Below, in pieces: positions 9,745 to 19,206 of a stretch of 64,000 nucleotides of DNA (position 1 is the first letter of the stretch; every line of letters begins with the position of its first letter). The notes under the pieces are model-generated. The model was not told the DNA's origin. It ran no database searches and saw only the letters and a list, made by a program, of their open reading frames with translations. Origin of the DNA: Streptomyces sp. CT34 (lineage in GTDB: Bacteria; Actinomycetota; Actinomycetes; Streptomycetales; Streptomycetaceae). The position numbers and the translations under genes are program-made. The DNA is taken from positions 3,467,014-3,531,013 of the forward strand of contig NZ_KN708638.1 of assembly GCF_000805335.1 (NCBI RefSeq). The letters run 5' to 3'.

Positions 9745-10112
9745 CTGCCACCGCCAAGGTTCTCGGCAACGGGCTTGGTCACAACTGAACCGCCGTGAGG
9801 CGTCCAACTGTAGAAGGGGACCGCCATGGCGTCCTTGGGTTCACGCCAGTCGGGATCGAAGGGCGAAATGAACTGGGCGAGACGGGTATTGATCTCCTGG
9901 TAAAGCGGATGGCTGCGCGCCCTGTACAAGTTCGGCGAAATGTCTGACTCTGCCTCGACCAAGTGGAAGTAGAGGTTGTGGAATGCGAACAAAGTTCGCC
10001 TCGACACCCCGATCATGTGTGGCAATTCGGAGCTGTCCGAATCGGTGAATACCTTGGCCACGTCCTCCGCGTCGGCGAGGTCCATCCTCGCCACAATCAG
10101 TGTTCGCTGCAA
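9741..10112 (-). CDS. TcmI-family polyketide cyclase (123 aa)
   Basis: Ferredoxin-like cyclase: QRTLIVARMDLADAEDVAKVFTDSDSSELPHMIGVSRRTLFAFHNLYFHLVE, closely matching the TcmI/WhiE-ORFVII pattern with conserved His and Arg in the ELPHMIGVSRR stretch. First gene of the PKS operon; a SARP-type repeat array lies about 53-79 bases upstream of its start. It closes the last ring(s) of the polycyclic intermediate. Confidence 0.9.
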   Translation of the reverse strand: MQRTLIVARMDLADAEDVAKVFTDSDSSELPHMIGVSRRTLFAFHNLYFHLVEAESDISPNLYRARSHPLYQEINTRLAQFISPFDPDWREPKDAMAVPFYSWTPHGGSVVTKPVAENLGGGR

Positions 10113-10164
10113 GATGCCCTCCTTGGCATGCTCTCGCTACCGACTTCATGCTGACGCGTAGCGT

Positions 10165-10191
10165 TCGAAGGACGCTCAAAATAGTCTGAAA
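10165..10191 (-). promoter_or_regulatory. Candidate SARP binding site of the PKS operon
   Basis: Three direct repeats spaced exactly 11 bp: TCGAA (10165), TCAAA (10176), TGAAA (10187). SARP/OmpR-type activators bind tandem heptamers one helical turn apart just upstream of the -10 region. The array precedes the start of the TcmI-like gene at 10112 and is next to the SARP gene. A clearer four-repeat array occurs at 29779-29816. Confidence 0.6.
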
Positions 10192-10221
10192 GACTGCTGA
10201 CGGCCGGCTGACGGCGTTCAA

Positions 10222-10272
10222 GCATGACAGCGGCTTGCCGCCCCCTTCGGGTTCGGCAAGCCGCTGTCATGC
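10222..10272 (-). terminator. Hairpin terminator behind the SARP gene
   Basis: Perfect 19-bp arms GCATGACAGCGGCTTGCCG (10222-10240) and CGGCAAGCCGCTGTCATGC (10254-10272) with a 13-base loop. It separates the SARP gene from the PKS operon, which are both on the minus strand. Confidence 0.85.
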
Positions 10273-10288
10273 GTTATGAGGTGACGAG

Positions 10289-12226
10289 TTACCTCCGCGC
10301 ACCGAAGTGCAGCAGCGAGTCATCGCTGCAACTATGCTCCACTGCCCTATCCAGCGGGTCGCGTTCGGACCATAGCCGCAGTAGAGCTTGTCTGATCAGC
10401 CGAGGAATCGTGTAGGCGGACTCCTGCAGGGTTCGTGACGACTTCGTGGGCGGCATGGGCAGCTCATCGACCAGATAGAGATCAACCAAGGAATCGAGCA
10501 GGGTCTCGAGATCCTCGCTGCCGGGCACCAAGTTCTTCAGATCGTCGACATGCCAATGGGTCTTCGCCCGGCCAGCCATGTGGCAAAGCAGCCGACGCTG
10601 TTCTTGTGAGAGATGCCGATAACTGGACTCGACTCTGCCTCCAAGAGAACACCCCTCCACCAGAATTTCAAGAAGCTTTGCAGTATTGCTATGAAGTCGG
10701 GAGGCCAGCCGGGCTGCCTGCCAGCCGGATCGGCTTGCCAGCTTCGCGGTGAGCGTTCGGATTGCCAGCGGCAGGCCTTCGCACATCCCCACTAGCTCTG
10801 GCACGACTTTGGCGTGGCTATCCCAGGACCATCCATCGGCAATAAGGTTGTGCAGTTCCAAGGCCTCACTCGAAGAGAGGCTAGGTATCTCGATGGATCG
10901 TCCGCTAGAAAGGCTCGGAACCCGATATCTACTGACAGCAATCACCGCACAGCCCGGTCCACCTGGTACAAACGGTTTCAGCTGCGAGCTCGTCAGCACG
11001 TCATCGATGATGACAAGGGCCCGTCGGTCGGCCGTCCAGCTGCGGAAGAGCCGACTGAGTTCACCGAGTTCCGACGGCAGCTCTTTCCGGCGGAAGCCAC
11101 AGGAACTCAGAACCCCTGTCAGTACATCCGTGATGTCCGGTGGGCCGTCACCAACCTCTGAGAGATCGACGAACAGCTGGCCGTCGGGATAATGCTGGCG
11201 CAGCCGGTGCCCGGCGCGGACAGCAAAAGCTGTCTTGCCTACGCCTTGACGTCCGCGGACATCGACTACTCGAACTCCCGGATCGCTACCTCGCTCAGCG
11301 CTCAGGTAGCTCTGTATTTCGTGGAGTTCAGAAACACGTCCGACGAAGTCAGTCGTGTTGGCGGGTAATTGTGAAATTGTCACGCCGGAGGCAGTGGCGG
11401 CGACAGTCGGCCGGACAGCCGCCGCACTTCTGGTCGATTTTACGTTGTCCACGAGTATCTGCTGATGCATCTCTTGAAGCTCCGCCGACGGCTCCAATCC
11501 CAGTTCGTCCACAAGTCTGGCTCTCAGGGTGCGGAACACATCCAGGGCATCGCCTCGGCGACCGAGCATGCTCAAGGTACGCATTAGCAAGCCAGCGAAT
11601 GCCTCATGCGTCGGGTGCAGCCAGAATGCCTCGGAGACCTCGTCCAGCATGGCTTCTTGCTGACCGATTTCAAGCATTAAAGAGAATCGCTTCTCCATGA
11701 CATTCTTCCGCCGTTCCTCCAGCATGGTGGACCAAGCGGAGAGACGTCGACCACCGGCCACGTCAACCAAAGCCTGTCCCTGCCATATACGCAGCGCCTC
11801 CTTGAAAGTGCGCACCGCCTGCACCGTGTCACCGCTCCGCGACTCTCCCTGCCCTTGATCGGCAAGCCGTTCAAAGCGGTACGCGTCAACAGACTGCCGG
11901 CCCTCCAGCTGCAGTTCATACCCGCCCACTCTGGTAACAAGAGCGGGCGAGAACGAAATTGGTGGCGCAGCGAGTGGTAAACTCGTATGTTCTGTGACCA
12001 GCTGCAAGCGTTGGCGCAGCTGATAGATGTATGTCTGAAGAGTGGTGAGCGCTTTAAAGGGAGGGCGCTCTCCCCATAGCTCCTCGCAGAGCCGTTCCAC
12101 ACTGACCATCGAATTTGCACTCAGCACCAGCATGGCGAGCACTTGCCGCAATTTAGGAGCCGAAGGAGTCACATCCTCGCCGTCCCGACATACTCGCAAC
12201 GGACCGAGAAGACTAATCTCGAGCAC
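10289..12226 (-). CDS. AfsR/SARP-family pathway activator with NTPase domain (645 aa)
   Basis: Residues 1-95 form an OmpR-type winged helix (LEISLLGPLRVCRDGEDVTPSAPKLRQVLAMLVL), followed by a bacterial transcriptional activation domain to about 260, and an NB-ARC-like NTPase with Walker A GRQGVGKTA near residue 330 and Walker B ALVIIDDV. The TPR region present in full AfsR is missing, which gives an intermediate size. It lies directly upstream of the PKS operon, and 11-bp-spaced repeats fitting a SARP site occur at two cluster promoters, so it is the likely cluster activator. The Walker motifs look intact. Confidence 0.9.
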   Translation of the reverse strand: MLEISLLGPLRVCRDGEDVTPSAPKLRQVLAMLVLSANSMVSVERLCEELWGERPPFKALTTLQTYIYQLRQRLQLVTEHTSLPLAAPPISFSPALVTRVGGYELQLEGRQSVDAYRFERLADQGQGESRSGDTVQAVRTFKEALRIWQGQALVDVAGGRRLSAWSTMLEERRKNVMEKRFSLMLEIGQQEAMLDEVSEAFWLHPTHEAFAGLLMRTLSMLGRRGDALDVFRTLRARLVDELGLEPSAELQEMHQQILVDNVKSTRSAAAVRPTVAATASGVTISQLPANTTDFVGRVSELHEIQSYLSAERGSDPGVRVVDVRGRQGVGKTAFAVRAGHRLRQHYPDGQLFVDLSEVGDGPPDITDVLTGVLSSCGFRRKELPSELGELSRLFRSWTADRRALVIIDDVLTSSQLKPFVPGGPGCAVIAVSRYRVPSLSSGRSIEIPSLSSSEALELHNLIADGWSWDSHAKVVPELVGMCEGLPLAIRTLTAKLASRSGWQAARLASRLHSNTAKLLEILVEGCSLGGRVESSYRHLSQEQRRLLCHMAGRAKTHWHVDDLKNLVPGSEDLETLLDSLVDLYLVDELPMPPTKSSRTLQESAYTIPRLIRQALLRLWSERDPLDRAVEHSCSDDSLLHFGARR

Positions 12227-12940
12227 CCAATCCCCCTAGGATTTCGATCAAATTCGGACGTCACCCCGCTACTGGAATTCAATTCCCCAATAACGCGGAA
12301 CAGACAGAACGACTTAGAGGACGCCTAATATAGAGATGCATTGATGCGCGGCATCATTTTTGTTTGCTTGCAGATATCAACCCGTCACAGCGGTCTTATG
12401 GTTTCTGACGCCCAGTGAGGACTGCCCGCCCCCCTGCTGGCGTCGTTCAACGCCCATCAGCAGTTCGGGCGGGGCCGTCCCCGTGTTACGAGAGGCCCGT
12501 GTCTACGGCGGTCGTGCTACTGGTGACGCGGTGGTTGCGCTTGGCGGCGCTACCCAAGACGTTCAGCGTCTCGTTCGTGACCAAGCACCGCCAGTTCACC
12601 ACGCTGAGCGAGGCCGGCCAGCACGCGCTCCTGGACGAACTCGGCGCTCGGGCGCGCTGACCGGGCCGTATCCAGGTCGGCCGTCTCACTAGACTTGAAA
12701 TCTTCCGACCCAGTGTCGATGCCGAGCGCATGGCATACATGAGGGTTGCGCATGAACCGTTCCCCACCGACAAGTTCATACGCACCCCCTACGAGCGCCA
12801 AGCGCGCCACAGCGCGAGGCCTCACGGCCGAGCACGCACAGCCCCCGATCGCAAAAACTACATCACGTGCCTCTGGAGATCAACGCATTGCTGGTTAAAG
12901 TTGCTGCTGTCGCTCCTTCCACAGCAGCGCGGGAGGCCCT
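12227..12940. other. Long intergenic region upstream of the SARP gene
   Basis: About 710 bases. The part next to 12226 is AT-richer and probably holds the SARP promoter. Around 12505-12660 a short plus-strand frame ends in FVTKHRQFTTLSEAGQHALLDEL, which looks like the tail of a decayed coding sequence without a start. No complete gene was found. Confidence 0.4.
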
Positions 12941-13822
12941 GTGCAACGCCATATCGACGTCGAACGCCTGAAGCTAGTTCGGCGGATCCGCGACGTCCGA
13001 CTGCAGGACATCGCCGAAGCCCTTGGCTACTCGGCACACACCCAGGTCAGTGCATGGCTGAAAGGTGATGCGACCCCGCCACCGGAAAAGCTGCCCGCTT
13101 TGGCAGAAGCCCTCGGTGAACACATCGACGACCTGTTTCCTCGGGATGGCGAACCCGACTTGGCGGACCTTAGGTGCGATGCAGGCATTCCGCGCAAGGA
13201 TGTACCTGTGATCATCGGAACCCGGAGTTCCGTCCCGATCAGAAACGCTGAGCGCGGAAAGCGGAGGCTCGACCCGGCATTCGTGGGGCCGCTCGCTGAT
13301 GCCTACGGGGTGAGCATCAACGAGTTGCTCGCCGCGCAAGACCGGTCCTTCGGTGGGAGTGAGACGGCAGAAACCAACCGACCGCCCGAGTTGCCTACCT
13401 CCCTCGCCGAGAAGATCAGTTACCTTCTGGGGCGCCTTCCTGAGGGCAACCGGCCTTCGGACGCAACCATAGCTGGCGCGATCAACGGCAAGGCTGGCGC
13501 TGACATCATCCGGCCGAGCCAGGTAAGGGCGCTACGCACCGGGCAGCAGCCGTCAGGAGAGGTTTTGGTCCACGTACCTGGAGCGGTCCTTCATGAGGGA
13601 CTGTCCGCAGTCTTCGACGTCCCTGCGCTCTACTTCCAGTCCAACGACGAGATGGTTCGGCAAGTCGTCGAGACCATCCGCTTCCTCGCCCAGCGCGAGG
13701 ATGTCGAGTTGCACCCCCGCGGGGCCGTGGAGGGACTGTCTGGTCCCATGCTGGCCAAGCTGAACGAACTGCTGGATGAAGCCCGCAAGGCCGAGGACAT
13801 GAGGCGGCGAACCGTGGAGTAG
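12941..13822 (+). CDS. XRE-family regulator with several helix-turn-helix-like segments (293 aa)
   Basis: A GTG start follows GGGAGG. The N-terminal HTH is RIRDVRLQDIAEALGYSAHTQVSAWLKGD (residues 15-43). A second HTH-like unit lies at about 80-130 (GIPRKDVPVIIGTR ... LADAYGVSINELLA). A third at about 150-225 has the layout of EspR/BldD-like domains (SLAEKISYLLGRLPEG ... IRPSQVRALRTGQQPSGE ... VFDVPALYF). The C-terminus is helical. It lies ahead of an ImmA-type peptidase and a DUF6545 membrane protein, interrupted by an IS3 remnant; ImmA-like enzymes often cleave XRE repressors, so the three may form a regulatory unit. Confidence 0.75.
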   Translation: MQRHIDVERLKLVRRIRDVRLQDIAEALGYSAHTQVSAWLKGDATPPPEKLPALAEALGEHIDDLFPRDGEPDLADLRCDAGIPRKDVPVIIGTRSSVPIRNAERGKRRLDPAFVGPLADAYGVSINELLAAQDRSFGGSETAETNRPPELPTSLAEKISYLLGRLPEGNRPSDATIAGAINGKAGADIIRPSQVRALRTGQQPSGEVLVHVPGAVLHEGLSAVFDVPALYFQSNDEMVRQVVETIRFLAQREDVELHPRGAVEGLSGPMLAKLNELLDEARKAEDMRRRTVE

Positions 13823-13884
13823 CAGCTACCCCGGTCTTCTGGATCTCGCTCTGAGCTGCTCCAGGTTCCATGGAGTCCGATCTC

Positions 13885-14915
13885 AACTGGTGAGCGCGGT
13901 TTGCGGGGTTCGCTCCTGGTTCCGCCAGAAGGCTTTCTTGTTCTCGGCGGTCGGCACGTAGTTGAGGGTGGAGTGGAAGCATCCTTCGTTGCTACATGCC
14001 CCACTGGAACCTCGCCCGCTCGACCTGGTCGACGTCCCGACAGGCCAGGGCCCATTGCACCGCGATCAGCTCGGCTGTGCCGTTCAGAGCCTCGGCCATG
14101 GCGTTGTCGTACGAGTCGGCGACGCAGCCGACCGAGGCAGCGGCGTCCATATCGACGGACCGGTCGGTGTGCCGAATGGACGCGTATGGCCACCCGCGGT
14201 CGCTGTGATGAATAGACCCAGGATCGTTCTTGATGCGGCGCCTTCAGAGGGCTATCCCCATTGCGCCCAGGGGAAGTTCGGTGCGCATGTGGCTTGCGAC
14301 TTGCCAGCCGACGATCACGCCGGAGAACACGTTCAGGACGAACGCCCCATACGCCCAGCCGGACCAGGTGCGGACATTCGTCATATCCGCCACCCAAAGC
14401 TGGTCCGGCCACGAGTCCGCGAAGTCGCGGCCGACCCGGCAGCTCCCATTAGGCGGACGGGGAGCTGACGGTGCCGGCACGGTGGTCCGGCGCCGTTGCC
14501 CATGGATCACGCCCTCCAGACCCAGCTCGCGCATCAGCCACCCGACGGTGCAGCAGCCCACACCGATGCCCTTGCGCCGCAGCGCGCGCGTGAGCCGCCG
14601 CGTCCCATAGGGCCGCCCGACTCAGCGTGGATCTGCTCGACCAGCGGCGTCAGCTGCTCGTCGCGGAGTCGGCGGGCCGACTTCGGCCGCTTCCTGCCGG
14701 CATTGCCCGTGCGTGCGCCTCGGCCTGGCGGACCCAGCCGCGCAGGGCTTCCTTGTCGATGCCCAGGCCCTTGGCGACGTGCGTGATCGACCGGCCGGCT
14801 TCGACAAGATCGAGGACCTTGCGCCGGAACTCGGCCGGGTAACTACGGGGCACGGAAGCCTCCTTGAGTCTCTGGAGCATCATCTGTCCAGCAAGGCGAC
14901 TCCACCAGACCCGGG
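13885..14915 (-). mobile_element. Degenerate IS3-family insertion sequence
   Basis: On the minus strand an OrfA-like HTH (PRSYPAEFRRKVLDLVEAGRSITHVAKGLGIDKEALRGWVRQAE, about 14860-14720) is followed by OrfB pieces: WLMRELGLEGVIHGQRRRTT and PDQLWVADMTNVRTWSGWAYGAFVLNVFSGVIVGW (14540-14310), which carries the first catalytic Asp. Further fragments read like the later integrase core (VADSYDNAMAEALNG) but in other frames. Several frameshifts disrupt it, so it is dead. End points are approximate. Confidence 0.75.
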
Positions 14916-15313
14916 GCACATCAGGGACTCCACAAAACCGGGGGCAGCTCAGAATCGTTCAATTCGCGACATTTATCAAACGTTTACCCACCTGTCCTTA
15001 GCTGCTGGCACTCCCCGGACGCATGACGCGCCAGTGGATGACCAGCAGGGAGCAGCCATCCGTACGCGAGTGAAGCTTTCGTCAGCCAGGATCACCGCGC
15101 TCAGGACTCTGTGCCTGGCCGCTTCGACGGCCAACCGTTCAGGGCAGCAGATCAGCGGAGACCGTGGCTCCGACGCAGTCGAAGAACGCGAAGATCAACA
15201 ACTTCGCGACGTGCGTCTTCACGGCGGAGACGCCGGGATACCTGATGTCGTCGACCATCGCCGCATCGGGAATCGTGGCTCGTGGCCCGGTGTCGGACGC
15301 ACCATCGCGCACA

Positions 15314-15964
15314 ATGGACACAGGCTGCAGTGAACGTGAAGAGGTTTCATCGCTGGATTCAGTGTGTCAGCACCGAGGGGCAGGGTTGTTCGCGTCGAGA
15401 AGGCTGCGGGAGCTTCGCAGGAACTGCGAAGCAAGGCTCAGCAGCCTCCCACTGCCCACACCTTTCACAATCGAAGGCTTAGTGGCAAACGTCGAGCAAG
15501 CACGTGGCAAGCAGCTTCGCTTGGTTGCCATCCAGGAATCCGAGGACATGCGCAGAGCCTGTGGGCTTCGAGCCAAGCTCAAAGACTGCACGTTCATTTT
15601 GTACCGCCCTAGACCGACACAGTCTCAGACAAACCATTTAATTCTTCATGAAATTGCCCATGAGTGGCTGGGACACTCCACCACGCTCACGACAAATGAG
15701 CTGGAACAGCTCATCCCGGACCACCTTCACCAGTTAATCCAGCGGTATGGCAGAGACGCAGAGATCCAAGCCCGCGCCCGCTACGGAACTGTGGAAGAAC
15801 AGGAGGCTGAGCTCGGCGCATATGTGATCGAGCAACTGGTTTCCCGAAGCCGGGCCCCGGCAGTCGGAAACGATGTCATCAGCCAGCTGGAGCACACGCT
15901 GATCCACCCGGTTGCCCCACCACCACACATCCGCACCCAGCACGATCAGGATCCCCAGCCGTGA
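15314..15964 (+). CDS. ImmA/IrrE-family metallopeptidase (about 216 aa)
   Basis: The zinc-protease motif is LILHEIAHEWLGHS with HEIAH, and a downstream acidic helix EEQEAELGAYVIEQL supplies the third ligand, as in ImmA/IrrE proteins. The N-terminus is uncertain; the ATG at 15314 is chosen as a reasonable length, since upstream sequence reads like noise. The stop overlaps the start of the next gene. ImmA-type enzymes cleave XRE-type repressors, and an XRE gene lies just upstream. A toxin-antitoxin or phage-type switch is possible. Confidence 0.8.
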   Translation: MDTGCSEREEVSSLDSVCQHRGAGLFASRRLRELRRNCEARLSSLPLPTPFTIEGLVANVEQARGKQLRLVAIQESEDMRRACGLRAKLKDCTFILYRPRPTQSQTNHLILHEIAHEWLGHSTTLTTNELEQLIPDHLHQLIQRYGRDAEIQARARYGTVEEQEAELGAYVIEQLVSRSRAPAVGNDVISQLEHTLIHPVAPPPHIRTQHDQDPQP

Positions 15965-17307
15965 CCCTCATTGATGACCTCAACTACTTCGCAGCAACGG
16001 CCATGACGGCTGTTGCTGCGTGGCGTGCGCCAGCTGTTTTGCGCCACGGGGACACTCAGCGGCGCGCGTTGTGGGGCTGTTACAGCGGATATGCTGCAGC
16101 TTCCTGGCTCAAGTCCCCCATCGGGGCAGATGCGATGCGGCTCGTACCGATCGCGGAAGTAGACGTGCTCTTACAGGAGTACCTCGGCACCGCCGCCATC
16201 GCGTCGATCATCACCTACGTATCTGCCAATTACGGTAGACACCATCCGACAACCTCGCCGCGGCACGTGATGGCCTCCCACCACATTGCCCGGCTCTCGC
16301 CTCGCGTGGCCATCGGCGTCGTAATCGCACTGACAGTGGTCTTCTTCACTGCCGTCGACCGGACCGAATCGAACTCGTCAACTGACTTCGCCGCTGCCCA
16401 CATCGGTGAGTGGGGCGCCGCTCTCTTTTTGTCAATCCTATACGTGTACTTGGCGGCCAGCTGCATCGTTACGGGTTATCAGTGCGCCAGCGCTGCTCGA
16501 CGGGCGGAGTCCCGCCTGCTGCGCATAGGCCTCGCCCTCATAGCGACTGCAATGGGGATTGGGCTGTCCTACGTGATCACCCGCACAACCTACCTGTGGA
16601 CCGCCGTGGCCATTCCCACCAGCCGATCCGCTGCGCCTGCGATCACGCACATCACAGCAGCCATGACGGCGACCCTGTTGGTGGTCTTCGCTGCCGGCGG
16701 CAGCATCCCTGCGGCCACCGCAGCGACTGCCCGGTGGTCCACGATACGCCTGTTGGCAGGCTTGTATCCCCTGTGGCGGGACCTAGTCGAGACGTTTCCG
16801 GATGTGTCATTCCACCAACGTCTCGGCCAGGCAAGGCTAGCTCCTATTTGGCGCGAGCTCACGGACTGGTCCCTGCCCCTCAGCGTGCGGCTCAGCATCC
16901 GTGTGCATACCCTCGCTGACGCAGTCGAGCAACTACGGGACTATGCGCCGCCGGGCTTGTTCCACGCCGCAGAGGACGTTGTCGAAGAGTCCGATGCGGA
17001 CTGGTCCAACCCTCGGGCGGCAGCCGAGGCGTTGTACATCAAAGCAGCTCTGCAGGCTGTTGCTCATGGACGATACACGAGCGGCTCGTCGGAACCCCTG
17101 CCGAAGAAACCGCTAGCCACCACCGAGGACGAAGCACGATGGTGGGCCCAAGTACAGCGCGAGTACGCAGCCATATACCCGCAACAGGCCGAAGAGCTCC
17201 TGCGCGCTATCTACTCAGCATCCCATGCAGCATCACGGCTGCCAGAGGGGTCAGGGAAAGCGCAATCCATAGACCAAGATGCAGTATCCAACAGCCCGCA
17301 GGAGTAG
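15961..17307 (+). CDS. DUF6545 / MAB_1171c-like integral membrane protein (448 aa)
   Basis: The N-terminal half has about seven hydrophobic helices (for example VAIGVVIALTVVFFTAVD and RIGLALIATAMGIGLSYVI). The cytoplasmic C-terminal half begins with LLAGLYPLWRDLVETFPDV, a signature of this actinobacterial family. It starts in an overlap with the ImmA-type gene. Pairs of ImmA-type peptidase and this membrane protein recur in Streptomyces, and a signalling or defence role has been suggested but not, to my knowledge, shown. Confidence 0.75.
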   Translation: MTLIDDLNYFAATAMTAVAAWRAPAVLRHGDTQRRALWGCYSGYAAASWLKSPIGADAMRLVPIAEVDVLLQEYLGTAAIASIITYVSANYGRHHPTTSPRHVMASHHIARLSPRVAIGVVIALTVVFFTAVDRTESNSSTDFAAAHIGEWGAALFLSILYVYLAASCIVTGYQCASAARRAESRLLRIGLALIATAMGIGLSYVITRTTYLWTAVAIPTSRSAAPAITHITAAMTATLLVVFAAGGSIPAATAATARWSTIRLLAGLYPLWRDLVETFPDVSFHQRLGQARLAPIWRELTDWSLPLSVRLSIRVHTLADAVEQLRDYAPPGLFHAAEDVVEESDADWSNPRAAAEALYIKAALQAVAHGRYTSGSSEPLPKKPLATTEDEARWWAQVQREYAAIYPQQAEELLRAIYSASHAASRLPEGSGKAQSIDQDAVSNSPQE

Positions 17308-17331
17308 TGGCGTTAGGCTCAGTAGAGGCCG

Positions 17332-17823
17332 ATGACAGGGAGTGATCGCTACATGGACCGCAAGAAGGCCCTTGCCCATATCGCCGCCATCCGGGCATCC
17401 AGTGACATGGCGTTGAAACCTGCCGAGTTAGATCAGCTGTGGGCAGTGCTGCCGACCGTTCGCCCTGAGGAGATCCTAGGCATGTGGAAGGGAACCGGGA
17501 TCACCACCGGACACCGAGTGGAGAGCCTGCTGGCCCAGGCCAACTGGTATGGCAAGACCTTCCATTCCGTTGATCATGTGGAGCCTCTGATTTGCCGTGA
17601 CGAGCACGGCGCGCTGTTCTCGGACGCCGAGCTGGCCAAGGGCGAAGCGAGCCTGTGGGCAGTGGAGTTCCGCGGGGAGACGACTGCCACGATGGTGTAT
17701 GACGGCCAGCCTGTACTCGACCACTTCAAACGAGTCAGCGACAACACCCTCCTGGGTGTCATGAACGGCAAGAACGTCCTGGATGAGGGACAGCACTTCT
17801 ACTTCATCCTCGAACGCGTCTAA
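17332..17823 (+). CDS. DUF4334 / GXWXG-domain protein (163 aa)
   Basis: The GXWXG-type motif is GMWKGTGITTGHRVE at about residues 49-63, followed by WYGKTF. The second half (FRGETTATMVYDGQPVLDHFKRVSDNTLLGVM) matches the DUF4334 pattern. An internal ATG at 17353 is an alternative start. Function unknown; such proteins are often found next to oxidoreductases, as here with an alcohol dehydrogenase. Confidence 0.8.
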   Translation: MTGSDRYMDRKKALAHIAAIRASSDMALKPAELDQLWAVLPTVRPEEILGMWKGTGITTGHRVESLLAQANWYGKTFHSVDHVEPLICRDEHGALFSDAELAKGEASLWAVEFRGETTATMVYDGQPVLDHFKRVSDNTLLGVMNGKNVLDEGQHFYFILERV

Positions 17824-17920
17824 AAGCACCCCTACTTGTCCTGACGATGCCCCACGCAGGCAACGCCCCATGCCCTCCTGGTCGGCGCTCACAGCTGGCA
17901 CTACCCCAAGGAAGACGTAA

Positions 17921-19012
17921 GTGCGGATACAAGCAGCGCTGGTGGAATCCCCCGGCGGCCCCTTCACCCTCCAAACTCTCGATCTCGATGCGCCGCGGCC
18001 GGAGGAAATCCTCGTCCGGATCACCGCCAGCGGCATCTGTCACACAGACCTCAGCATGCGGCAGATCTGGCCCCGGGAACGTCTTCCCATGGTCTTCGGC
18101 CATGAAGGTGCCGGCGTCGTCGAGGCCGTGGGAGACGCGGTGACCAACGTCGCCCCCGGCGACCACGTCTGCCTCACCTACCGAAGCTGCGGCACCTGCG
18201 AACCATGTACGGCAGGGAGTCCGGCGTACTGCGAGCTCGCCGGTGCCCTCAATGCCGCCGGTTCCCGTCCCGACGGCAGCACCCCTCTCTCCCACACCGA
18301 CGGCACCCCGGCCTACGGCAGCTTCTTCGGCCAGTCCGCGTTCGCGACTCACTGCCTCACGACCGAAAGCAACACCATCAAGGTCCCCGCGGACCTACCC
18401 CCAAGTGTGGTAGCACCGCTGGGGTGCAGCGTCCAAACCGGCGTCGGTACCGTCCACACCGTCCTGCAACCGCGACCGGGGGCCGCACTGGCCGTTTTCG
18501 GAGCCGGCAGTGTCGGCCTGAGCGCCATCATGGCAGCGGTCGCCGACGATCACACCGTCATCGCCATCGAGCCCCTCGCCGCACGCCGCGCGCTGGCGAA
18601 GGAACTCGGCGCCACAGTCGCCATCGATCCCACGGCCGAGGACGATGTGGTGGCGGCTGTCCGCGACCTCACCCACGGCGGGCCGCACTATGCCATCGAC
18701 ACCACCGGTCAACCTGCCGTGGTGTCCCAGGCTCTCCACGCCCTGCACAAACAGGGAACACTCGCGCTGGTCGGCATCGGCAGCGCGCAGTTCGACACCA
18801 TGACCGTGATGACCAAAGGACTTACCATCCGAGGCGTCACCGAGGGCGACGCCATCCCCGCCAAGGCCATCCCACAACTGATCCGCCTCCACAAGCAGGG
18901 CAAGCTCCCACTCGAGAAACTCATCACCGAATTCCCCTTCACAGAAATCGAAACCGCCGCCGAGGCCGCGATAGCGGGCCGCGTTGTCAAACCCGTCGTC
19001 ACCATCGGTTGA
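17921..19012 (+). CDS. Zinc-dependent alcohol dehydrogenase, aryl-alcohol type (363 aa)
   Basis: GTG start. Catalytic-zinc ligands are in GICHTDL and GHEGAGVVEAVGD; the structural-zinc cysteines form SCGTCEPCTAGSPAYC. The Rossmann motif is VFGAGSVGLSAI. The N-terminal QAALVESPGGPFTLQTLDLDAPRPEEILVRI and overall length fit the class III-like/aryl-alcohol dehydrogenase group. It probably oxidises a primary or aromatic alcohol; a link to the polyketide cluster is not evident. Confidence 0.9.
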   Translation: MRIQAALVESPGGPFTLQTLDLDAPRPEEILVRITASGICHTDLSMRQIWPRERLPMVFGHEGAGVVEAVGDAVTNVAPGDHVCLTYRSCGTCEPCTAGSPAYCELAGALNAAGSRPDGSTPLSHTDGTPAYGSFFGQSAFATHCLTTESNTIKVPADLPPSVVAPLGCSVQTGVGTVHTVLQPRPGAALAVFGAGSVGLSAIMAAVADDHTVIAIEPLAARRALAKELGATVAIDPTAEDDVVAAVRDLTHGGPHYAIDTTGQPAVVSQALHALHKQGTLALVGIGSAQFDTMTVMTKGLTIRGVTEGDAIPAKAIPQLIRLHKQGKLPLEKLITEFPFTEIETAAEAAIAGRVVKPVVTIG

Positions 19013-19141
19013 AGTCTCGATCCATCCACGCCGGCTTTGGGAGTGATCTCATGGGGCTGGCGGGGCGAGACCCGATGCGGCTAAGAGCGCCTGGCAGTAG
19101 GGGTGAAGCGTTGGTGGTGGACATTCCGGAAACAGAACAGG

Positions 19142-19186
19142 TACGAGCCGCAGTGATCACGGAGTTGTCTACGCTCAGTGATCAGT
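19142..19186 (+). repeat. Partial copy of the transposase 5' end
   Basis: The stretch around GAGCCGCAGTGATCACGGAG and CTACGCTCAGTGATCA repeats positions about 20460-20503 at the start of the intact transposase, with a few substitutions and one extra base that shifts the frame to a stop at 19186. It marks the left boundary of the TetR-SnoaL cargo. Confidence 0.7.
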
Positions 19187-19206
19187 AGCGGCTGGCGACT
19201 CGGGGT

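Noticed and set aside
12415..12660. Short gene ending in FVTKHRQFTTLSEAGQHALLDELGARAR
   Set aside because: The tail looks protein-like but there is no start, ribosome-binding site or family; treated as a scrap.
18205..19188. Plus-strand frame of 327 codons overlapping the alcohol dehydrogenase
   Set aside because: Arg/His-rich shadow in another frame; only its last ~20 codons are of interest, as the transposase 5' copy.
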